DNA of 64,000 bases from Bog-473 sp963779735 (GCA_963779735.1 CAVZZJ010000002.1:372001-436000), one strand, 5' to 3'. Positions 26,665-35,506 are shown, numbered from the stretch's first letter. The notes: generated by a model not told the origin, from the sequence alone. Numbers and translations: made by a program.

Positions 26665-26695
26665 CGTAGCGCTCTGCCAGCTGAGCTACACCCCC
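26623..26695 (-). tRNA. tRNA-Ala (CGC)
   Basis: A complete cloverleaf on the minus strand. Acceptor GGGGGTG pairs with CACCTCC and includes the G3-U70 pair that defines tRNA-Ala. The D-arm is GCTC/GAGC, the anticodon loop is TTCGCAA (anticodon CGC, codon GCG), and the T-arm contains GGTTCGAGTCC. The 3' CCA is not fully encoded. It is the integration site of the islands to its left. Confidence 0.96.
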
Positions 26696-26771
26696 GGCGC
26701 CGTACAGGTTAGCCAATGGCGCCGTGGCCATCGTCACGGCGCCATTGGACGATCGGGTGGCCACCCACGCG

Positions 26772-27485
26772 TCAACGTCCCGCCGCCGCATGGCGTGGCG
26801 GCGCTTCGTCGTCTTCGTCCCATGCCCCGGGATGACCCGCTCGAGCGGGACTGGTGTATGGGCCGTCGTCACGGCGCGGCAGGCGCGCCATCGGACGCGG
26901 CCTGGGTTGGCCCTCGATCTCCCGGGCATAGGCGATCAGGCCCATCAGGGCCAGGGCGGCGACGCCCGTCAGGCCGGTGAGAATCCAGGCCATATGCAGA
27001 GAGGGCAGCGTTCCGAGCAGTCCGGTGACGACGGTCGTTGCCATGAGGAAACCCAGCAAAACGGTGCATCGCCGTCGGGCTTGCTGTCGACGGTACACGG
27101 CCAGCTCGGCGTGGGTCTGCGCCGGTCCCACCGGCGGCTCCGGAGGCTCTAAGACACCCAACCTCTCGTAGTGAGCACCGTCGGCCCCCTCAATGTCCGC
27201 CGGCCGCGCATCATCGACCGGCCGCACCAGGACCAGGTTGGGGCGCGATGAGGCCGCCGCGACCGTTGGGGGGCGCCCGTGCACGCCTCCGCCCGGTAGG
27301 GCGGTGTGCAGGCGGTAGGCGGGCGACACCGAGTTGGGACCGGCGTGCGCCAACAATTGGAGCTGATGATGGAAGTGGTCGATGGAGCCAGCCCGGTGTC
27401 GGTCCCTGAATCGGCGTAGTAACCCCGGGGCCAACACCACAATCCACGCTACGGCTACCAGAACCAGCAGGATCACAATCGACAC
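26772..27485 (-). CDS. Membrane protein, possibly SepX/GlpR-like
   Basis: A 237-residue protein with an N-terminal helix (SIVILLVLVAVAWIVVLAPG), a basic RRFRDRH stop, a Pro/Ala-rich soluble region of about 100 residues, then two further helices (about 135-185) and a polar tail. The layout, with SIDHFHHQLQLL after the first helix, resembles the actinobacterial SepX/GlpR-like membrane proteins linked to cell division. That assignment rests on architecture and a short motif. It stands alone between the tRNA and the sulfur locus. Confidence 0.6.
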   Translation of the reverse strand: MSIVILLVLVAVAWIVVLAPGLLRRFRDRHRAGSIDHFHHQLQLLAHAGPNSVSPAYRLHTALPGGGVHGRPPTVAAASSRPNLVLVRPVDDARPADIEGADGAHYERLGVLEPPEPPVGPAQTHAELAVYRRQQARRRCTVLLGFLMATTVVTGLLGTLPSLHMAWILTGLTGVAALALMGLIAYAREIEGQPRPRPMARLPRRDDGPYTSPARAGHPGAWDEDDEAPPRHAAAGR

Positions 27486-27563
27486 TCCCCGACGGCCTAC
27501 CTTGTCCGGTGCAAGACCCTAGTGAGCGGGCCATTCCAGATGGTGGATGGTGGCGAGCGCGAC

Positions 27564-28367
27564 CTACCCGGCCGCGCGGCTCCACCAGCGGCCATCATCC
27601 CGGCCGATAGTGACCGGAACGTCGAAACAGTTCGATATCAGTGAGGAAGTGAGAACGTCCCCCAATGCCCCGGCAGCCATCAGCGTCCCCCGGCGTACGA
27701 GGCCGGCATGGGTGAATCCCGGCGGGATCTCCTCGCAGTGATGGGTCACCAGCACCGTGGTCGGACTGCTCGGGTCGGCCGCCAACACGCCTAGACGGGA
27801 GACCAGACGCTCCCGTGCGCCGAGGTCGAGCCCGGCCGCCGGTTCGTCGAGGAGGAGCAACTCGGGTCGGCCCATGAGCGCTCGGGCCAAGAGCACCTGC
27901 TGACGCTCGCCTTCGGAGATGACGCCGAATGGTCGGTCGCCGATGTCCGCGAAACCCGACGCGGCGAGCAAGCGGTCCGCCTCGGCCCAATCGTCCGCCG
28001 AGTACGCATGCCACCAGGTCTCCAGGGCGCCATAGCGACCGCTGACCACCACATCGCGCGCCGGGAGTTCGGCCCGGAGCTGACGGGTCACCGAGCCACT
28101 GACCAGAGAGATGCGCGGGCGCAGCGCGCGAACATCGACCTGTCCCAGACGCGAGCCGAGTATCTCCACTGCGCCGGCCGAGGGCCACAGGCGAGCGCCG
28201 GCCAGGGTGAGCAGGGTCGTCTTGCCGGACCCGTTGGGCCCGAGGATCACCCAGCGCTCCCCGGGGTGCACCGACCAGTCGACGTCATGGAGGACGACGG
28301 TGCCCTCGCGGCGCACGGCGACGCCGCGCAGGGCGATGACCGGACCGTCGTCGGCCGGCGGCGTCAC
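27564..28367 (-). CDS. ABC transporter ATP-binding protein
   Basis: A 267-residue nucleotide-binding subunit. It has Walker A GPNGSGKTTLL (about residue 40), a Q-loop region, the signature SEGERQQVLLARAL and Walker B LLLLDEPAAGLD, followed by LVTHHCEEIPPG with the switch His. It resembles ModF/YlmA-type single ATPases. No permease or binding protein is next to it. Its start overlaps the stop of the 108-residue gene by four bases, so it is translated with the cysH-sir operon. The transported substrate is unknown. Confidence 0.85.
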   Translation of the reverse strand: MTPPADDGPVIALRGVAVRREGTVVLHDVDWSVHPGERWVILGPNGSGKTTLLTLAGARLWPSAGAVEILGSRLGQVDVRALRPRISLVSGSVTRQLRAELPARDVVVSGRYGALETWWHAYSADDWAEADRLLAASGFADIGDRPFGVISEGERQQVLLARALMGRPELLLLDEPAAGLDLGARERLVSRLGVLAADPSSPTTVLVTHHCEEIPPGFTHAGLVRRGTLMAAGALGDVLTSSLISNCFDVPVTIGRDDGRWWSRAAG

Positions 28368-28690
28368 ACCTCTGCGGATTCGGCCTGTGCGATGCGTCGG
28401 GTGATACGCCCCACGAGGCCCGAGCAGGATTGCGTCCAGATCCTCTCACCGGCCAACCAGAGCCATAGCTCGCGTCGGTACTCCAGCACGATCAGCGTGA
28501 AGTCCTCGCGCGTCACGCCCGACTGGCCCAACACGGTCCACCTGGTCCACAGCCACGGGACGAGCCCGTCCTCCCGGGTCAGGACGTCGGCGAGGTCGCT
28601 TCCGTCCAGAACGGCGGACAACCAGGCCTGCACCCGGTCGACGGGCTCGTCGGGTATGTGCAGGCTCGGGGTCGAGATCACCGTCGTCAA
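28364..28690 (-). CDS. Small hypothetical protein in the sulfite-reduction operon
   Basis: A 108-residue acidic, Trp-rich protein with no motif I can name. It overlaps both neighbours by four bases (stop of the FrhB-like gene, start of the ABC gene), so it is almost certainly expressed with them. No signal peptide or membrane helix is seen. A small accessory role in the sir/FrhB-like system is only a guess from position. Confidence 0.65.
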   Translation of the reverse strand: MTTVISTPSLHIPDEPVDRVQAWLSAVLDGSDLADVLTREDGLVPWLWTRWTVLGQSGVTREDFTLIVLEYRRELWLWLAGERIWTQSCSGLVGRITRRIAQAESAEV

Positions 28691-29958
28691 TGGCGTATGA
28701 AGACGGGCTTGCGGTCCGATCCCTCATAGGACCGCACATGTTCCTCGAAGTCGATGAACAGGGGCGCATCGGGATCGAGCTTGCGCTGCAGTGAGCGTTC
28801 GGCGATCTTCTTGTCCAGATTGTCGAGCCGGAGGAGCGCGGCGGGATCATCGAGGCCGCGGACGTCCAATTTGGACCTCGCGGCCTGAAAGGCCAGGCGC
28901 CCCCTCTCCGTGCGCACGATGACGCTGGTCCAACCGTCCATGGAGCCCACACTGCCCACCGCGATGTCGGCGGATCGGCCGAGGAAATCCGCGCACTCGT
29001 CGCAGCCCTTCAATGCCGCTCCATGGAAGTCCTTGACCGGCTCGTCGACCGCCAGCTCGCCGTCGCGGTACTCGACGATCATCCGACCCCGGATGACGTC
29101 CATCTTCGACACCCGGTCCAGATCCACACCTCGCTTGTCGCGCAGCTCCCTGAGGGTGAGGGCCTCGTAGTCGAAGTTCTTGGTGCACATGAGGGCGATG
29201 CTCAACACCACCGCGTCGATGCGGTGGGCGCCGGTGGGCCAGCGCCGTGACTGCATGGCACGGAGGCCCTGTACCTCGCAAGGCGTCCCGACGACGGCGA
29301 TGCGCGGCTTGGCCGGAAGCTTGTAGCGGGAAAGGTCGAGTTCGGCCAGCGCCATGGTCTGGTTGTAGAAACTGCCCGATGCGGCGCGGACTTCGTCGGC
29401 GGTCGTGGCGATGGTGGCGATGCCCTTCCACTGTTCATCGGGATCGCCGCTCGGCTTGGACACCAGTGCCCCGTCGATCTCCCCGGCGGCGAGCAGCCCG
29501 ATCAGCAGAGCGCTCACCGCGCCACCGTCTTGGACGTCTTCCAGCCTGGACGCCGCCCGAACGGCAAACGTCTCCACGACCGCTCCCAGTCCATCGCCGG
29601 GAGGCCCACCGGTGATCTTCCAGTACGTATCCGAGGAGTCCGAACGAACCTGGGCCGGCAGCACCTCCGCCTCTTCGCCGAGTGCTCTTGTGGACGGCGG
29701 CCACAACGCCTCGTAGCGCAGACCACCGCGAGGGCAGAAGTCCCAGCACAACGAACAACCGGTGCACATCTTGACCAACTCGGGAAGGTTGGTGTCTTCG
29801 TCAATGCCGATGGAGTTCGACGGGCAGACGGCGACACAGGTGCCGCACTCGATGCAGCGGTCAGCGTGGATCACCCCCGCTTCCAGCTCCCAGAACCAGA
29901 CCTTGCCCGGCGGCTCGCTGATCCCGTTCATCTCCTCGCGGATCCGGTACCGCTTCAC
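28687..29958 (-). CDS. Coenzyme F420 hydrogenase/dehydrogenase beta-subunit-like iron-sulfur flavoprotein (FrhB/FpoF-like)
   Basis: A 423-residue protein. Two [4Fe-4S] motifs, CIECGTCVAVCP and CTGCSLCWDFCP, lie within the first 85 residues. The FrhB core follows (GGAVSALLIGLLAAGEIDGA, GTPCEVQGLRAMQ), and then the C-terminal part with GCDECADFLGRSADIAVGS. Relatives oxidise F420H2 and pass electrons through FAD and iron-sulfur clusters. GTG 29958 overlaps the TGA of sir, so the two proteins are made together. In methanogens the same domain is fused to sulfite reductase in Fsr. The natural inference is that this protein feeds electrons to Sir, from F420H2 or another donor. Confidence 0.82.
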   Translation of the reverse strand: MKRYRIREEMNGISEPPGKVWFWELEAGVIHADRCIECGTCVAVCPSNSIGIDEDTNLPELVKMCTGCSLCWDFCPRGGLRYEALWPPSTRALGEEAEVLPAQVRSDSSDTYWKITGGPPGDGLGAVVETFAVRAASRLEDVQDGGAVSALLIGLLAAGEIDGALVSKPSGDPDEQWKGIATIATTADEVRAASGSFYNQTMALAELDLSRYKLPAKPRIAVVGTPCEVQGLRAMQSRRWPTGAHRIDAVVLSIALMCTKNFDYEALTLRELRDKRGVDLDRVSKMDVIRGRMIVEYRDGELAVDEPVKDFHGAALKGCDECADFLGRSADIAVGSVGSMDGWTSVIVRTERGRLAFQAARSKLDVRGLDDPAALLRLDNLDKKIAERSLQRKLDPDAPLFIDFEEHVRSYEGSDRKPVFIRH

Positions 29959-31685
29959 GAGCCGACCGCCGCCGGAGAGCCCGAAATAGTGGCCGCTAGC
30001 TCGCCGTCTGGGGTGCGACGAGCCCACAGATGGAATGGCTCCCGGGCACGGCGTTCCCTCTGATAACGGCCCACCAGGCGCAGCAGCGCCTCGGGGACCC
30101 GGTCGACGGGCATGGCACCGACGACCCAGTCGATGAAGGCGGCATCCGGACCGAGCGAGCCACCCACTCCGATGTCGACGGCCTCCTCAATATGCTCGTC
30201 CACGTGGGCGATGTCCCCCCGGAATCCGATGTCGGCAATTTGAGGCTGTGCGCACGAAGCCGAGCAACCCGAGAAGTGCATGCGGATGACGCCGGCTTCC
30301 CCCGACCCCCCGCCGTCCCCCCCGCCGTCCCTCAGCCTCGCGTCCAGCTGACGAGCCCACTTGACCGCTCTCTCCTTGGTCTCCACCACTGCGAAGCGGC
30401 AGAACTCGGACCCCGTGCAGGCCACCACCCCGCGCTCGAACGGTCCCGGGAAGGGTGAGTACTTCGCCATGAGCGGCTCGGCGAGGAGGTCGTCGAGCCG
30501 CTCCTCGGGCACACCGGAGAGGATGAAATTCTGGTCGGTGCCGATTCGTACGCCGCCGTCGCCATAGGTCTCGGCCAGCCGGGCCGTTTCGACCAGGTCG
30601 ATGCCGTGCATCCGCCCCACCGGAACCGAACAGCCCACGTAGAACAGCCCGTCCTGCTTCTGGGGATGCACTCCTACATGATCCCCCCGGAACCGGTCGG
30701 TCAGCTCCCTGCCCGCCGGATCCAAGGTGAATTTGGTCCGTTCGTCGAGTGCGGCGCGGAATCCCTCCGGGCCGAGCTCCTGGGCCAGGTACCGCATGCG
30801 GGCCAACCCCCGGTTCTCACGGTTGCCCAGCTCACCGAAGAGCTGGGCCACTCCCCGGCAGAGCTCGACCGCCTGGTCCGGGCGAATGAAGACGTCGATG
30901 TCCGAGGCCATCCTCTCGCCGTCGGAGAGGCCCCCGCCGATGAGCACATTGAACCCGACCGAGCCGTCGGCCTGCTGCGCCGGCCATAGGCCGACGTCGT
31001 TGATCTCCACTCGCGCACAGTCCTCGAGACATCCGGTCACCGCGATCTTCCACTTTCGCGGCAGGTTGGCATACTCCCGGTTGCCGGTGAAGTAGGCGGA
31101 GATGGACCGGGCGACCGGCAGCGCATCGACGACCTCCTGGGCGTCGATGCCCGAGACCGGGCAGGAGCACACATTGCGGGCCGAGTCGCCGCAGGCCTGC
31201 ACGGTGGTCAACCCGACGTCCCAGAACCGCTGCCAGATCCTGGGCACATCAGCGATGCGGATCCAATGGAGCTGAATGTCCTGGCGCGTGGTGAGATCGG
31301 CGTAACGGTTGCCGAACACGGGGCTGTCGTCGGGTCCCTCGGCGTAGGCGTCGGCGGCCACCCCGACCTCGCGGACCTGCGCCGCGGTCATCACGCCTCC
31401 GGGCACCTTGATGCGCATCATGAACGCATCGCCGCCCTGGCGCTGTGGATACATCCCGACCCACTTGAGACGCTCCCCTTCGCCGGGAACGGCGTTGATG
31501 GATTCGGGGCCCTGCTTCGAGTACGTGTCGATCACCGCCTGGGCCACCTCGAAGGGATGACGGGACAACTTGAGCTGCTCGACGGGGTTCAACTCTCCGA
31601 TGTGGCGGTAGGGGCGGACGAAGCGGAGTCCCCGGTCGCGACCGCGGAACTGCATCCCGAAGGGGTTGTCGAGGTCGCGTGCCAT
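29955..31685 (-). CDS. sir: Ferredoxin-type sulfite reductase (siroheme, 4Fe-4S)
   Basis: A 576-residue assimilatory sulfite/nitrite reductase with the duplicated ferredoxin-like plus siroheme domain layout. The cluster cysteines lie in CTGSEFCRFA and FSGCSASCAQPQ. The first half carries the matching segments ACGDSARNVCSCP and VTGCLEDCARVEI. It reduces sulfite to sulfide with six electrons. Sulfite is preferred over nitrite because cysH lies six bases upstream, and cysD, cysN and a siroheme-synthesis gene are divergent. ATG 31685 is chosen; the frame extends to 31733 into cysH. Confidence 0.88.
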   Translation of the reverse strand: MARDLDNPFGMQFRGRDRGLRFVRPYRHIGELNPVEQLKLSRHPFEVAQAVIDTYSKQGPESINAVPGEGERLKWVGMYPQRQGGDAFMMRIKVPGGVMTAAQVREVGVAADAYAEGPDDSPVFGNRYADLTTRQDIQLHWIRIADVPRIWQRFWDVGLTTVQACGDSARNVCSCPVSGIDAQEVVDALPVARSISAYFTGNREYANLPRKWKIAVTGCLEDCARVEINDVGLWPAQQADGSVGFNVLIGGGLSDGERMASDIDVFIRPDQAVELCRGVAQLFGELGNRENRGLARMRYLAQELGPEGFRAALDERTKFTLDPAGRELTDRFRGDHVGVHPQKQDGLFYVGCSVPVGRMHGIDLVETARLAETYGDGGVRIGTDQNFILSGVPEERLDDLLAEPLMAKYSPFPGPFERGVVACTGSEFCRFAVVETKERAVKWARQLDARLRDGGGDGGGSGEAGVIRMHFSGCSASCAQPQIADIGFRGDIAHVDEHIEEAVDIGVGGSLGPDAAFIDWVVGAMPVDRVPEALLRLVGRYQRERRAREPFHLWARRTPDGELAATISGSPAAVGS

Positions 31686-31690
31686 CGGTG

Positions 31691-32371
31691 CTAGGCGTGC
31701 AGCCCGCACTCGGACTTGTCGAGACCCGCCCAACGGCCGGCCCGCGGGTCTTCGCCATCGGCCACCGGACGCGTCGTCGGGGCGCAGCCGATCGACCGAT
31801 AACCCCTATTCGTCAACGGGTGGACCGGGAGGTGGTGATCGGCCAAGTACGAAGCGATGTCGTCGTTGGTCCACGTGACGAGGGGGTTGATCTTGACCAC
31901 GCCGAACGCCGCATCCCAGCTGACGATGGGTGCCTCCGCCCGGGAGGGGGCGTCGACCCTCTTGAGGGAGGTCATCCAGGCCCGGCTGCCCTGCACCGCC
32001 CGACGCAGGGGGGCCACCTTGCGCGACTGGCAGCACTGCTCGCTTCCGCAAGGGTGGGCGGCCGCTTCGGGGCCGGGCTTGGTCACGGTGAGGTTCAGGG
32101 CGAAGCGGGCGCGCATCTCCTCGACGAACTCCAGGGTCTCGGGGAAGTGCGCCTCGGTGTCCAGGAAGATCACCTCAATGCCCGGGGCAACCTCGGTGAC
32201 CAGGTCGATGAGGACGACGTCTTCGAAGGAGGCCGCCAGGACCAGCGAGTCGCCGAAGGTATCGACGGCCCACCTGACCACCTTGCCGGCCGGGGCGGCC
32301 TCGAATTCGCGGTTCACGGCCTCCAACTCATCGGCGCTCGGCCAACGCTCGGCCACTGTCGATTCGGTCAT
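31691..32371 (-). CDS. cysH: Adenylyl-sulfate (APS) reductase, iron-sulfur type
   Basis: A 226-residue thioredoxin-dependent reductase producing sulfite and AMP from APS. The cysteine pattern CGSEQCCQSRK and the later GCAPTT and ECGLH are the CC...C...C signature of APS reductases carrying a [4Fe-4S] cluster, with the catalytic Cys in ECGLH. The ribosome binding site AGAAGGAAG precedes the ATG. It is the first gene of the leftward cysH-sir-FrhB-like operon. Confidence 0.93.
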   Translation of the reverse strand: MTESTVAERWPSADELEAVNREFEAAPAGKVVRWAVDTFGDSLVLAASFEDVVLIDLVTEVAPGIEVIFLDTEAHFPETLEFVEEMRARFALNLTVTKPGPEAAAHPCGSEQCCQSRKVAPLRRAVQGSRAWMTSLKRVDAPSRAEAPIVSWDAAFGVVKINPLVTWTNDDIASYLADHHLPVHPLTNRGYRSIGCAPTTRPVADGEDPRAGRWAGLDKSECGLHA

Positions 32372-32520
32372 GGATCACTTCCTTCTCTCTAAGCTGGGCG
32401 ACGGGCCATCCTCTGTGGTCCCCGAGAGCGCCCGTCCACCTGTCAGCGCCCGTCTTGACGTCCGACGGAATCCAGACCACAGTATACATGACTAAATTGG
32501 TCAACATTTGAAGAGGTCGT
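32372..32520. promoter_or_regulatory. Divergent cys promoter region with a 15-bp palindrome
   Basis: The shared promoter region of cysH and cysD. A -10-like TATACAT lies at 32483-32489, followed directly by the near-perfect palindrome TGACTAAATTGGTCA (32489-32503). The palindrome would overlap the cysD start point, as expected for a repressor site. Its AT-rich centre and TGAC/GTCA arms resemble operators of Rrf2-type regulators such as CymR or IscR, but the regulator is not in this window. Confidence 0.5.
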
Positions 32521-33531
32521 ATGGACACCGCAGCAGCCCTTCGCACAACTGGGCCTCGACCACCGACGGGGTTCTCCTCGTCCCGGACGGGACAGCCCGA
32601 CGCCTCGGCCACCGTCCGGGTCCGCCCCTTCGGCCGTCCCCTCGGCCATCTCGACCTGCTCGAGTCCCTGGCCATCTTCATCATCCGCGAGGTGGCGGCC
32701 GAATCGGAGCGTCCCGTCCTCCTCTTCAGCGGCGGCAAGGACTCCGCGGTCCTCCTGCACCTGGCGGCCAAGGCCTTCAGGCCGGGCAAGATCCCCTTCC
32801 CGGTCCTGCACGTCGACACCGGCCACAACTTCCCCGAGGTGCTGGCCTATCGGGATGCGCAGGTCGAAGCCGAAGGTGCACGGCTCATCGTGGCCAAGGT
32901 GCAGGACTCCATCGACCAGGGCCGAGTGGCCGATCCCGGCCTTGCAGCCTCGCGTAACCGCCTGCAGACGACCACGCTGCTCGACGCCATACACGAGCAC
33001 CGCTTCGACGCCGCCTTCGGTGGCGCCCGCCGCGACGAGGACAAGGCACGGGCCAAGGAAAGGGTGCTGTCGTTCCGCGACTCCTTCGGTCAGTGGGACC
33101 CCAAGCGCCAGCGGCCCGAGCTGTGGCAGCTCTACCAGGGCAGCGTGCGACCCGGTGAGCACCTCCGGGCCTTTCCGCTCTCGGACTTCACCGAGCTCGA
33201 CGTTTGGCAGTACATCCGCCGGGAGCACATTGAGTTGCCCTCCATCTACTACGCCCATAGGCGTCCGGTGGTCGACCGGGACGGCATGCTGCTGGCGGTG
33301 AGCGAGTGGGTGTCTCCCCAGGGCGCCGAGGTGGTTGAGGAAGCCACCGTGCGCTACCGCACCGTGGGCGACGCCACCCTGACCGGCGCCGTGCGCTCCG
33401 AGGCCATTACGGTCGATGACATCATCCGCGAAGTCTCGGCATCTCGGATCTCCGAGCGGGGAGCGACGCGCGGCGACGACCGGTTCTCCGAGACGGCGAT
33501 GGAGGACCGAAAGCGCGAGGGGTACTTCTGA
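32521..33531 (+). CDS. cysD: Sulfate adenylyltransferase small subunit
   Basis: A 336-residue PP-loop ATP sulfurylase subunit that forms APS from sulfate and ATP with CysN. It shows LLFSGGKDSAVLLHLA (PP-loop), VLHVDTGHNFPEV, GGARRDEDKARAKER and LDVWQYIRREHIELPSIYYA. The C-terminal RKREGYF ending is typical. The N-terminus has an extra ~35 residues that look disordered; an internal start is possible, but ATG 32521 has the AAGAGG ribosome binding site. The cysN start follows five bases after the stop. Confidence 0.95.
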   Translation: MDTAAALRTTGPRPPTGFSSSRTGQPDASATVRVRPFGRPLGHLDLLESLAIFIIREVAAESERPVLLFSGGKDSAVLLHLAAKAFRPGKIPFPVLHVDTGHNFPEVLAYRDAQVEAEGARLIVAKVQDSIDQGRVADPGLAASRNRLQTTTLLDAIHEHRFDAAFGGARRDEDKARAKERVLSFRDSFGQWDPKRQRPELWQLYQGSVRPGEHLRAFPLSDFTELDVWQYIRREHIELPSIYYAHRRPVVDRDGMLLAVSEWVSPQGAEVVEEATVRYRTVGDATLTGAVRSEAITVDDIIREVSASRISERGATRGDDRFSETAMEDRKREGYF

Positions 33532-33535
33532 GACC

Positions 33536-34855
33536 ATGAGCAAGATGCCCGGCTCACCGCCCGACGGCGGCCAGGAGCCCGGCGTCGACACCATGGACCT
33601 CTTGCGCTTCGCCGCTATTGGGTCGGTCGACGACGGGAAGAGCACCCTGATCGGTCGCCTCCTCTTCGACACACGTCAACTCTTCGACGACCAGGTCGAC
33701 GCCTTGTCGACGGCGTCGGAGCGAAGGGGGCTGGACGAGGTCGATCTGTCCTTCGTCACGGACGGGCTGCGCGCCGAGCGCGAGCAGGGCATCACGATCG
33801 ATGTGGCCTACCGCTACGCCGCCACGCCACATCGCAAGTTCGTCATCGCCGACTGCCCGGGCCACGTCCAGTACACCCGCAACATGGCGACCGGCGCGTC
33901 GACGGCGGACCTGGCCCTGGTCCTGGTCGACGCCACCGCGGGCCTACGCGAACAGTCGCGCCGGCACATCTGCATCGCTGCTCTGCTCGGGGTGGACCAA
34001 CTCGTGGTCTGTGCCAACAAGATGGACCTGCTGGAGTGGGACAAGTCGGCCTACCAGGGCATCGTCGACGAGATGGGCTCGCTCTCCCGTACGCTCGGCC
34101 TGGCCTCGTGCACGGTGATCCCGATCTCTGCCCGGAACGGCGACAACGTCGTCGATCGCTCCGACGCCGCGCCCTGGTACGACGGACCAACCGTGCTCGA
34201 CGCGCTCGAGTCGGCCGAGGCCGGTGGGTGGGCCTCCCAGCACGGCCTGCGACAGGGCAATGGGGGTCGACTTCCGGTGCAGTGGGTGCTGCGCCAACCG
34301 GGCGGGGGGCGAAGCTACGCCGGGATGGTCAATGGCGGCCCGTTCCGCACCGGCGATCCGGTCGTCGTGCTCCCGCAGGGCAAGTACACGACCGTGCACT
34401 CCATCGAGACGGCCGACGGACCGATCCCCCGCGCCGAGGTCGGTCTCTCCGTGTCGCTGAAATTGAACGACGATCTCGACATATCACGGGGCGATCTCAT
34501 CTCCTCGCTTGAGGAACCACCGACGGTGACCGACGACTTCGAAGCCACCGTGTGCTGGTTCCACGACCGGCCCTTGGTGGCCGGCGACCGGCTCAAGCTC
34601 AAGCACACGACCCGCGTGACGCCCGCGGTGGTCGAGCATGTCGAAGGTACCTTCGACGTCAACGCACTGGAAATGCAGGAAGCGTCGGAGCTGCGCGAGA
34701 ACGACATCGGTGTCGTCCGGTTGCGCACGGCCACTCCCCTGGCGCTCGACACCTACAAGGTCGACCGGATCACGGGGAGCTTCGTCCTCATTGACGAGCT
34801 CACCATCGCCACGGTGGCCGCCGGAATGGTGGGCCGGCCGGCCCTCCACAGCTGA
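33536..34855 (+). CDS. cysN: Sulfate adenylyltransferase large subunit (GTPase)
   Basis: A 439-residue EF-Tu-like GTPase that drives APS synthesis with CysD. The G1 motif is GSVDDGKSTLIGRLL, G3 is DCPGHVQY, and G4 is NKMD. EREQGITIDVAYRYA is the switch region. It lacks a C-terminal APS kinase (CysC) domain, which fits the APS-reductase-type CysH. ATG 33536 is chosen since the frame to 33416 lies within cysD. The next gene starts 14 bases beyond the stop. Confidence 0.94.
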   Translation: MSKMPGSPPDGGQEPGVDTMDLLRFAAIGSVDDGKSTLIGRLLFDTRQLFDDQVDALSTASERRGLDEVDLSFVTDGLRAEREQGITIDVAYRYAATPHRKFVIADCPGHVQYTRNMATGASTADLALVLVDATAGLREQSRRHICIAALLGVDQLVVCANKMDLLEWDKSAYQGIVDEMGSLSRTLGLASCTVIPISARNGDNVVDRSDAAPWYDGPTVLDALESAEAGGWASQHGLRQGNGGRLPVQWVLRQPGGGRSYAGMVNGGPFRTGDPVVVLPQGKYTTVHSIETADGPIPRAEVGLSVSLKLNDDLDISRGDLISSLEEPPTVTDDFEATVCWFHDRPLVAGDRLKLKHTTRVTPAVVEHVEGTFDVNALEMQEASELRENDIGVVRLRTATPLALDTYKVDRITGSFVLIDELTIATVAAGMVGRPALHS

Positions 34856-34868
34856 GGAGCGCGATCCG

Positions 34869-35501
34869 CTGACCCCGCTCTACCCGGCCTCGCTCAACGT
34901 GGAGGGACGCCCCTGCCTGGTGGTGGGCGGCGGGCCCGTCGCCGCACGCAAGACAGGTGGGCTCTTGGACTGCGGCGCGGCGGTGACGGTGATAGCCCCG
35001 GACGTGTGCGATGCGATGGCGCAGCTGCAGCCGCTCAAGATCGAACGCCGGCGCTACGTCGCGGGCGATGCGGTGAACTACCGGCTGGTGGTGACCGCGA
35101 CCGGGATCGCCGCGGTCGATGGCGCGGTCTGCGCCGATGCCGACTCCGCTGGCGTGTGGGTCAACTGCGCCGACGATGGGCTGCGTTCCTCGTTCATCCT
35201 CCCTGCGGTCCATCGGGACGGTCAGGTGACGGTGGCGGTGTCCACGGGTGGCAGCAGCCCGGCCCTGGCTTCATGGCTGCGCACCCGGCTGGCGAGCCAC
35301 TGCGGTCCCGGGCTGGCCGACCTGGCCGATCTGCTGGCCCGCGCTCGCCGTCGCCTGCACGACGCCGGCCGGAGCACCGAGGACGTCGACTGGGCTCTAC
35401 TGCTCGACGGAGCGCTGCCCGCGCTGGTGGAGGCAGGGCGGCTCACCGAGGCCTGCGCCCTCGTCGAAGCCGCGGCGGGGGTGGACGTCGTCGCTCCATA
35501 G
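34869..35501 (+). CDS. Precorrin-2 dehydrogenase/sirohydrochlorin ferrochelatase (CysG N-terminal type)
   Basis: A 210-residue protein with the siroheme synthase N-domain: LYPASLNVEGRPCLVVGGG, VAARKTGGLLDCGAAVTVI, and FILPAVHRDGQVTVAVSTGG. It oxidises precorrin-2 and inserts iron to make siroheme, the cofactor of Sir in the same locus. Similarity begins right at a CTG codon (34869), nine bases after the GGAG of TGAGGAG. The nearest in-frame GTG (34899) would remove ten conserved residues, so CTG initiation is likely. The uroporphyrinogen methyltransferase half is absent. Confidence 0.85.
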   Translation: MTPLYPASLNVEGRPCLVVGGGPVAARKTGGLLDCGAAVTVIAPDVCDAMAQLQPLKIERRRYVAGDAVNYRLVVTATGIAAVDGAVCADADSAGVWVNCADDGLRSSFILPAVHRDGQVTVAVSTGGSSPALASWLRTRLASHCGPGLADLADLLARARRRLHDAGRSTEDVDWALLLDGALPALVEAGRLTEACALVEAAAGVDVVAP

Positions 35502-35506
35502 GTGCC

